Positions 56,151 to 64,000 of a stretch of DNA of 64,000 bases are shown piece by piece (position 1 is the stretch's first letter; every line of letters starts with the position of its first letter). Source of the stretch: Brachynemurus nebulosus (Eukaryota > Arthropoda > Insecta > Neuroptera > Myrmeleontidae); contig JAPWDM010000001.1 of NCBI GenBank assembly GCA_035578155.1, forward strand, positions 9,264,670-9,328,669, given 5' to 3'. The notes beneath the pieces are model-generated. The model was given only the letters and a program-made list of their open reading frames with translations, searched no databases and was not told the DNA's origin. Made by a program: the position numbers and the translations under genes.

Positions 56151-56712
56151 TGGAGTTTGCAATGAAATGATCAAAAATTTATGTCATACGTAAATTTTTG
56201 ATATTTTAGTATACAGGGCCAGTCAAAAGCATAAAAAAGTCAAGAATCTCAGCGGGAAAACATTTTTGGGATAAGCGATAAGGACAAAAGTTTCACCATT
56301 TGTTACGACGCATTCGATGATGACCTCAAAGTTAAGGTTCAAGGTCATATCAAGGTCAAGTCCGTGCAGAATTTTCCGCTCTTTCCATTTCCGTGGTCAA
56401 AAGTGAGGATTGCCATATAAAAAACGGACTTGACCTTGATATGACCTTGAACCTTAACTTTGAGGTTAAGGTGAAGGTCATCATCGGATGATCCGTAACA
56501 AATGGTGAAAGTTTTGTCCTCATCGCTTATCCCAAAAATGCTTTCCCGTTCAGATTCTTGACTTTTTTTAAACTTTTGACTAGCCCTGTATACTAAAAAT
56601 ACTTAAATTTTAACGTTTCCTTCTATTTTCATTTTTTTACACGAAAACCGTTAGGTATATCAAAAATTTGCATATGACATAAATTTTAGATCATTTCATT
56701 GCAAGCAAATTA
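56150..56712. mobile_element. Two nested fold-back elements with AGGTCA-rich arms
   Basis: Outer arms (GCAATGAAATGATCAAAAATTTATGTCATACG at left, 56160-56191, and its complement near 56672-56705) enclose a second inverted pair with ends TATACAGGGCCAGTCAAAAG / CTTTTGACTAGCCCTGTATA (about 56210-56229 and 56573-56592). The inner arms carry GGACAAAAGTTTCACCATTT, GTTAAGGTTCAAGGTCATAT and CAAGGTCAAGTCCG with their complements. No gene. A related sequence occurs at 63690-64000. Confidence 0.82.
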
Positions 56713-57502
56713 AAAAAGAAAAGATTATTTTGTAAGCTATTTATTTTTATTAAGATGTTGACATCACTTTAAAATGCCAAAAAAGAAGGTTTTATTGGAG
56801 AACTTTCTTCTCCGTAACAAATAACACATTCAATATAAAACTTTTTGCATGTATTATTCGTGATTTGAGGAGCACAATGGTGTTAATGGGTTAAAAATGG
56901 TGTTAACACCTTAACAAACAATTGCTTTTTTTTTAAGAAGGATAGACTAAATTTTCCTTTTATAATACATAGTGTGGAATCGATAAGAAAGATTTTGTGC
57001 CCGAAAGTTATAATTAATGGTGTAAAATCCATATGATTTCCAAGGGTGTTAATCAGTTGATGACGTGTTTTCTAATAGAAACATACACATACATATTTAC
57101 GGACAAAAATTTCCTGATTCAGAACATCAGGATAAATAATAAAAAAAAATAACATTTCTTTTTTGATAAAAAAGCAAAAAAGGAAAACTAATAAATTACA
57201 TAAAAAAAAAAGATAAATAAATTCTAGAATTATTTTATTTTTAAATTTAACATCAAAAATTGAAAATGTGGCTGGCATTTGTATATTTCGTATACACACA
57301 TGTGTATTTATATTGCCAATATGAAAACAAAAAATATTAAACGTTTTGAATGATCGATTGTCAATTATGTAAGCTTCTACGTCATCGTCTGTCAACAACT
57401 TGCATGTAACGAAAATATTGCTGTCAACAAACTTTACATGAAAACGATTGGTTGATTTACTTTCCTGAAATGTTTAATACAGAACTCAAAAAGTATTATG
57501 TA
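56713..57502. other. AT-rich spacer
   Basis: A 108-codon minus frame at 57072-57398 begins at TTG, not ATG, and is mostly hydrophobic low-complexity. No gene is claimed. Confidence 0.45.
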
Positions 57503-57574
57503 ATATCGCGCGTTCTCTGTCCCAACCTCATATATCAAGAACCACATGTTTTAGGACACACAAAAAACATTAAA

Positions 57575-57653
<79 letters not shown>

Positions 57654-57832
57654 AATTCATATACTTATCTATATATGTTTATACATATATAGGTAGCCAA
57701 CACCAAAGGGTGTAATTAGCATAAATCTTTAGTTCATAGTAATGAAAACAGAAATTTAATTACGTTTTTATTTTGTGTGTCCAAAAATTGGGAGTTTTCA
57801 GACACGAGGTTGGGACAAAGAACGCGCGATAT
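57503..57832. mobile_element. 330-bp MITE enclosing an (AT)n array
   Basis: The inverted ends ATATCGCGCGTTCTCTGTCC + CAACCTC and the complement of 57804-57832 match with one difference. A second inner pair is GGACACACAAAAA / TTTTGTGTGTCC. The centre holds an (AT)n array (57578-57651). No target duplication resolved. Confidence 0.82.
57578..57651. repeat. (AT)n microsatellite
   Basis: About 37 units, internal to the MITE at 57503-57832. Confidence 0.97.
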
Positions 57833-58162
57833 GCCATGTGACTTAAAATAAATACTTATGAATGTTTTTGTCATTATACTTATCTCCGTTTGATAAATAC
57901 CAAATGAATAAATACTATGGATTTTATAGTTATGATTTTTAACGATATATGTTTAAAAAAATATTCATAGACGAATTTTTTTCGATGGTTCTTAAAATTA
58001 CATTTCTAAAACAAGGCTCACCTTCAATAAAGCTCCAGTTTTACCAAGATATTCTTGTATACGATCTGCCTACAACCTAAACTCACGTAGATCATAATTA
58101 TTGAACAATAAAAATCAAGAAGGTATCGACTTTGGAAAAAAATTTTGATCAATTTGTCATGA
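57833..58162. other. AT-rich spacer
   Basis: Nothing recognised. Confidence 0.5.
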
Positions 58163-58686
58163 TGAGGGCCGAATTTACTTTTGAGAGGCCCTTGACCACT
58201 TCTGATGTAAGGGCCTCTCAGCACTTTTATGGAAGCCCTTGATCAGTCTTGTGGAGGTCCTGATACGGCGACAAGGAAATTTTCGCCTTATCAAGAGATT
58301 TACTATTAACTGGTTGTAGGTTATTGAGGCTACAAGACGTTAAGTGAAACCTGAGTAACTGCGGCAGAACGTTATGCCATGGCAAAAATTCCGTATAAAG
58401 TGTACACCAATCAGGTATATAAACATAGTTCGCTCTTTATTTCGTTACTGTCGGTAACGGTGCAGTAGACTTGTGATCGCTGTCAAACTTTCCCACCTAT
58501 TTGCCTAGACAGAGAACAAGCTACAGTGATTTGCGTGTTGGTGTTTTAGTTGTTAAAACAGTTTTAACAGTGGGTAATTTCGTTATAATTCTTGATGACT
58601 GTCATCGTGTTAATTTTGTAGAGGCCCCTATTGCGTGAGGAGCCGGCGACACGTGCCCTAAGTGCCCTTTTGTAAATTCGGCTCTG
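58163..58686. mobile_element. hAT-like non-autonomous element
   Basis: GAGGGCCGAATTTAC at left and, on the complement, CAGAGCCGAATTTAC at right are hAT-like termini. The right part (GAGGCCCCTATTGCGTG, GTGCCCTTTTGTAAATTCG) is shared with 29628-29848. GTCATGAT/GTCACAAC at the flanks could be an eroded 8-bp duplication. The interior has CCAATCAGGTATATAAAC near 58408, which resembles a CCAAT plus TATA promoter arrangement, perhaps from the parent transposon. Confidence 0.65.
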
Positions 58687-59590
58687 GTCACAACTTCCTC
58701 TTATGGCACGTATAATAACATAATTTATTACTTCAAATATTATAACTATCTGGGGAGATCCTATACAAGAACGTTTTGGTATGATCGGTTCTCAGGGCAC
58801 ATAAGAGCAAATAGTATAAAACCCATTCATTTGCTACACTTTAACAAAATACCTATTTATTTTTGTATTGGATGTTTCTGAAAATGAAGTTTATATATCT
58901 AATGTCGGAAACTGAATTTTTTACTGGGCGTTGGTGGATAATAGAAACGAGTGACGATTAATCGAAGTTCTACTGTACTCTCCTTTAATTTCGTTACATT
59001 CATAAACAGATAGGTATAGAATTCAAAGATTCTGAATTAATAAAAAAAGAAACTACGGTAATATAACGCTTTAACTAGATTATATAAAAAGTTACTTGAA
59101 AACTATTATTTATAGTCATTAAGTAATAAACCAACTAGATAGTTTATATTTTTACGATCAAAATAAATCAAAATAACTAGAAATACGAGTACATCCTCTA
59201 TACAAAGTAATTTAATTTTGCTTATTACGACAAATGAAAAATAATTAGAGCAACTACTGTAATTTTCTTGAAAGCACGTAACATTAAATCAGTTAGGAAA
59301 TCAGACGTATGTATACATTTCACAGACATCGGATGTACACAATACAGTGTGTTTGCATGACGGTAATGTTTTCCAGCAGGACGTGATGCTCATTTGTTCG
59401 AGTAGATATCAAAAACTTCGCAGAAGTTTCATTATATATGTATATAGACAATGTACAGAAATATCCATCGAAATCTTTTTATCAACTACGTACAAAATAT
59501 ATCAACATAATTTTTATTATACATACTTAAATATCTGAAATCAAAGTAACTGGTTCTCGCATTAAAAGAGAGAAAATGGGTATATGTGTT
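58687..59590. other. AT-rich spacer with one pogo-like end
   Basis: The complement of about 58953-58975 reads TACAGTAGAACTTCGATTAA, a pogo/Tigger-like terminus; no partner end was found. No gene recognised. Confidence 0.5.
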
Positions 59591-59599
59591 GAATGATCT

Positions 59600-60130
59600 T
59601 AAAACTGAAGTGGCTCACCTAAAAATGGATTATTTTTTTTTTTTCTTCCATACATTTATAAGGGTGAAATATCCTTTCCAAACTGGAAATTAGAAACAAA
59701 AATTGACGAAATTTTTGGCTGCAAAAAATAATGTTATATTTATTACTAGAGCTTTATATAGTATATATAAACAAAATATCATCAATTTATAAATTTTTAA
59801 GTACACATATGAAGGGGTGGTTTCAACCCCTAAAAATTTGAAGATGCAACAAATAATGTTATATTTACTATTAGAGCTCTGTATAGTATAGGTATATTAA
59901 CAAAATATAATCAATTTTTAAATTTTTAAGTACACAGTTGAGGGGTGGTTTCAACCCTTAAAAATGTGTAAATGCAAAAAATAATGTTATATTTGTTACT
60001 AGAACTTTTTAAGGTACGTATATAAACAAAATTTCATCGATTTTTAAATTTTTGAGTTCTAACTTTGAGGGGATGTTTCACTCCATAAAAACGTTTTTAG
60101 CAGTAACTGATATTTTTTATGTTATTAAGT
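59600..60130. repeat. ~122-bp tandem array, three to four units
   Basis: AATAATGTTATATTTATTAC recurs near 59729, 59851 and 59979. Each unit continues AAACAAAATATCATCAATTT and GGGGTGGTTTCAACCCTTAA. The GGGGTGGTTTCAACCCC part is itself a hairpin. Confidence 0.88.
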
Positions 60131-61132
60131 AGCCACTTTCTACATACTGACAAAGTTTCAGATTTTTTTGAATTTTCGACTTCTTGCCCTTTCCTTGTAA
60201 GCTGATATTTGAACACTCAATTTTCTTTGATATTTATAACCAGTTTATTATGTTAATTAAAATTCACATAGCGATGCAATACATTATATTAAATTTATGT
60301 ATACATTTTTGATGAGTGAAATTTTGCACGTATTGCGTACAATATTTTTTGCAATTCTGAATATTCTCAAGTTGTCAAAAGTTTGACAGTTTTTTTTTAT
60401 ATTAAAAAAATTATTTTAATTAACATATTTATTTTGAATTCATCATGAATGACTACGGGCTTGTATTGTATCGTTTCTATAGAAATTAATGTGTGTACCT
60501 ATCTACTTTTTTTCAGGCGTGATAAAAAGTAGATACTTTTTTACGCGTGATAAAAAGTAAATACTTTTTTTTAAAAGTCAAGATAGTTAACTTTTTAATT
60601 CCTAATTTAAAAAAATATATTTTTTTGACAAACAATTACAGTAAAAACTCCAATAGGCTCTACACAGTGTCCCCACTTTAGTTAAAGATAGTGTACATCC
60701 GTAAATGTTTATAACCGAAACCCAGAATGTTTTGATGTTCATTGCATTACATACGGCCGGAGTTAAACGTACGTAGGTATATATCTACGTACGTGTTTCA
60801 TGGAATGTTTAGTCTATTTAGTTTTCCAATTGTTTTCAAATGTACACAAAAACAACTGTAAAACAGGTACGACATAGCTGCCTCCTGCATAACTAACTGC
60901 CTCTATACATTTACCGATATGTATGTTCACCTGAGTACAACTAATACTAATACTAGAGAGCCGAATACCGATAAAATAGTTCCTAACAGAGTTACGGTAT
61001 AAATATTTTGAAATGAGGGTGGGAGGTTCCTATAACTTGTTTGATTGTTTTTTCCAAAAATTATTCAGAATTACTATTTTATATGTACGTATTCAGAAGA
61101 AATGTATGTCCATTGTACATATTTTAAGCAAA
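60131..61132. other. AT-rich spacer with a short tandem repeat and pogo-like end
   Basis: 60507-60571 has about two and a half units of GCGTGATAAAAAGTAGATAC (28-31 bp). TACAGTAAAAACTCCAATAG near 60639 resembles a pogo-like terminus. No gene. Confidence 0.5.
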
Positions 61133-61240
61133 GTAATAATAGTATATTGTGTAATAAGTGCGGGAAATTGTCGATTGCTCATTCGCTTGCGTGGGGCAAT
61201 CGGCAATCCCGCACGAGTTGCACATACTATTTTTTATTAC
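61133..61240. other. Long hairpin (~45-bp arms)
   Basis: The 5' arm GTAATAATAGTAT..GTGCGGGAAATTGTCGATTG pairs with the 3' arm CAATCGGCAATCCCGCAC..ATACTATT..TTATTAC around a loop ATTCGCTTGCG. Stem length and bulges resemble a microRNA precursor, but a small fold-back transposon is as likely, since a related TCCCGCATGAGTAATAAAAA lies at about 61564-61583. Frames across it are artefacts. Confidence 0.6.
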
Positions 61241-62979
61241 GAATTTCACATACATTTTTCTATTATTATCACTATTTTTGACATTTTTATTACTTACTAA
61301 AATAATATTTTCAAGTATTCGTCTTTTTTTCTGAACTAATTATCGTTTAAATTATTTTGTTGGTGCGGTTTCTATAGAAATAATTATGAAATATTTATTA
61401 AATGAAAGTGGCGCCTTTGCGTGTTTTGATTAAATTTTGCGTGTTTTATTGTCAATTTGCGTGTGGAAAGTTACCTTCCACATGCAAAAAATTATGCGGA
61501 AAGAGTACAGTGGGGAAACAGCTATTTTGCGTACAGAAATGTGTGCGCCAAGTTAGTACTTCTCCCGCATGAGTAATAAAAAATTTATAACTGTGTTGCC
61601 CTCCTCCATCCAGTTTAAAATATTGTATACTCCGACTCTGTTAAGAACCGTTTGATCCGCTGCCTGAGTTGTACCGTCTATGCATATTGACATAACAGAT
61701 TACGAAATTACTAATTTCAAATCCCAATGTAGCGTAGAGTTGACATTGTCAGATGTACTCGTATATGTACACCCAGCTTCACGTATATTTATTTATTAAA
61801 TATTCCCGGTTAGGGTACCAATACGTTATTATTTTTTTTTTCGTTTTAGTTTACAAAAAAATCAATCAAGTGCTCGTTGTACTTGCGTAAATAGTGTTCC
61901 GTACAAAAAGTTGTTGTTGTCAAGTTTTTCGCTGCAGCTCTATATCGTATCGGATGGGAGAGACAGAGAATTACAACTCTATATCTCCGTTTATTTTGTT
62001 CCAATTGACTTCAAATTTTAACAAAATAATCTTGTAAATTCTTGTGACACAAATTTGAAAAAAAAAAAACCGCCAAAAGAAAAAAAGAAAAAATTTCTTT
62101 CTTAAAAGGCACCCTCACCTCCCTTAAAAGTAAGATGAACTAATAGAATTCATCAATAAATATTTTAATTTACCTTATTTTCTTTCTCAAAAGTTTAAAG
62201 CACATTAATTTTATCCAGAATAAAGTACAATACATACTTTATTTTAAAATACGAGTAGGAATCCTGTCAATGACGTAGACAGATAATCGAACTCGGTAGC
62301 GAATCCATAAACATTCCGTTTTGTCGATTTTGGTGCGGAACACTAAAAAGAAAATATCTTTTACGGTTTTCTCTGAAAATTGATTATTTTCTACGGTTTA
62401 ATACAGTATTACGTTATATGAGGTGATTCACGAACTTCGTTGTATATTGAGTACCTATCGTTAAAATTATTATTAAACAGTGAAATAAGTTAGGCAAGCT
62501 ACATATCAGCGAACTTGTTTTCATAAAATCAGTTTAAAATAAACCGTAATTTCCTAGAATTTACTTGAAATCAATTTTGATTAAAACAAAATGAATTTTC
62601 CTTTTTAATGGTGCAAAAATTTGTGATTTATTTTTAATCAAAAAAGAAAATCGTAGGTTCAATAGAATTTAATATAAAAACCTATTTTCTTATTCCTTTT
62701 GATATTTAGTATTGAATTTCGCTTTTCTGATTTTGTGTGAGGTAAATATAAAAAAAAAAATATGTACTTATGTAAAATGAAAATGAGGGAACGTAAACTT
62801 CACACGTAAACAACTAGCAGTATCGTAGGTACATAAAAAGTTCTTTTAATAATCGAAAAAGGAAAAAAACAATTTCCTTAAGATATAAATAATTTACAGA
62901 CGAGTTTTTATCTACATATATATTGTATAAAATTTCGCAAAACAGAAAAAAAAATCTTTAAATACATTAAGAAAATATA
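61241..62979. other. AT-rich spacer with a second hairpin
   Basis: TTTGCGTGTGGAA / TTCCACATGCAAA (61456-61488) forms a 13-bp near-perfect stem, and three GCGTGT words precede or lie in it. No gene recognised further on. Confidence 0.5.
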
Positions 62980-62981
62980 TA

Positions 62982-63456
62982 GGGGACGGGGACGGGCAAA
63001 ACGGTGAAGGGGGGGGGGAAATGGGGTTCCCAAAAATTTGGTAAAAATTTTTATATTTTCTTTAAATAGTTTTATTTTTTAAATTATTTTCTAACATATA
63101 AAAAATATTTTGAATGTTTAAATAGAAAAATATTTAATTTTGTTTATATGTAGTAAGAATTATTAAAAAAATAATTATTTTTCGCCTCTGGATCCACTGC
63201 TAATATAAATGGTGATTCGTTTTACGTAAATTACTCCTAAAAAAAATATTATTATTTAGTAGCTTCGTTTTCCTATGAATATATTTATAATCTTACATTA
63301 CTAAGGGATACCTTATTTTGCCCGCAAAAAAAATTTTTTCTTACGGCAGCTCGAAGTTTAATTATTTTATTTTAATTACGACTGAAAATAATACGATTCA
63401 GCATATTTCAGTCCTTACAAACATAACGGTTTCTTAAGTACCCCCGTTTCCCCCCT
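62982..63456. mobile_element. Possible GGGG-ended TA element 4
   Basis: TA at 62980-62981 precedes GGGGACGGGGACGGGCAAAA. The suggested right end, on the complement, is AGGGGGGAAACGGGGGTACT before TA at 63457-63458. CCTTATTTTGCCCGC near 63311 repeats the GGGCAAAA terminal word. The ends match poorly, so this is tentative. Confidence 0.3.
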
Positions 63457-63458
63457 TA

Positions 63459-63689
63459 ATTTTTTTTAAATATATTGACTATGTAGTGCGTGAATCTGAG
63501 ATGACAGGGATAAAGTAGTGCATATGCATGCAATTAATTCAGAAATAAATTGTAATATTTTTGTACCTAAATCAATGGAAACAAAGTCATCTCAACAGGA
63601 TCGGCAGTTTCTGAGAAATACGTGATCAAACATACATACAAAAATACGTACACTCATTTTTGGTACGTTTGTTCGGATGACCACAGAAA
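63459..63689. other. AT-rich spacer
   Basis: Nothing recognised. Confidence 0.5.
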
Positions 63690-64000
63690 CCGATATACGG
63701 AGCGTTCATAAAGTTTCGGAATAGCTGAAAATCTCAGTTAATATTGACTTTATCGAAAAATAACTCGGACAAAAGTTTCATGGCAAGAAATGAGGAACTA
63801 GAAAATGACCTCAAATTTGACCTTGAACGTGACCTTGGCCAAAATTTGGAGGTCAACTTTAAACGGAAACACCTATTTTTGACCTCGGGTTCGGAATGAG
63901 CGGGAAAACTACGTTAAAACCATATACATACTTCATATCCTAAAGTCGTGTGAAAAATATGATACTGGTTTGGTCAAAGTCATGTTCAAAGTCAAATTCG
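63690..64000 (+). repeat. Relative of the AGGTCA-rich fold-back, cut by the window end
   Basis: GGAGCGTTCATAAAGTTTCG starts the repeat. GGACAAAAGTTTCATGGCAA, AATGACCTCAAATTTGACCT and TGAACGTGACCTTGGCC parallel the arms at 56230-56560. It continues past the window, so its other arm is not seen. Confidence 0.6.

Noticed and set aside
57072..57398. 108-codon minus-strand frame
   Set aside because: It starts at TTG, is dominated by hydrophobic low-complexity residues, and has no motif.

Overview
This window looks like intergenic or intronic DNA from a large, AT-rich animal nuclear genome, most likely an arthropod and probably an insect. The reasons are: about 70% A+T; long (AT)n arrays; decayed transposases of the mariner, PIF/Harbinger and Penelope types; piggyBac-, hAT- and pogo-like miniature elements; tRNA-derived SINE-like sequences; and no bacterial or organellar gene order. 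Species cannot be fixed from sequence alone. I find no convincing host protein-coding gene, rRNA or functional tRNA. Most open frames are 60-110 codons, many lack an ATG, and many lie in repeats or AT runs.

Layout. 0-5 kb: fold-back family A copies, a TA-flanked element with 32-bp inverted termini and a transposase-like relic, and a TTA-flanked element. 5.8-8.7 kb: a mariner relic, head-to-head Penelope-like (PLE) fragments with a GIY-YIG relic and a decayed hammerhead-like motif, and a textbook piggyBac-type MITE. 10.4-17 kb: a large inverted repeat, a GGGG-ended TA element, a roughly 120-bp tandem array, a microsatellite-bearing family B copy, and a 31-bp minisatellite split by a MITE with an exact 8-bp target duplication. 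17-31 kb: family A and B copies, a nested pair of DNA elements, pogo- and hAT-like ends, and SINE-like sequences. 30.7-35.3 kb: three elements with Harbinger-like termini, one an 800-bp deletion derivative holding the N-terminal part of a Harbinger transposase-like frame. 35.7-46.5 kb: a SINE, a PLE 3' fragment, long AT arrays, several inverted-repeat elements and a 154-bp near-perfect palindrome. 48-60 kb: a 161-bp tandem array, a transposase-like fragment, fold-back elements, and a 1.7-kb PLE palindrome flanked by a 14-bp direct repeat whose arms each carry a hammerhead-like motif. 60-64 kb: hairpins, a possible GGGG element and a window-truncated fold-back relative.

The genes do not work together as a pathway. 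The window is a record of transposition: elements inserted into each other, deletion derivatives, fold-back duplications and tandem expansion. The most interesting items are the PLE palindrome with hammerhead-like motifs, the GGGG/AAAGTGG-terminated TA elements with internally repeated terminal motifs, and the traces of a transposase class carrying an SDG...QN-like motif.
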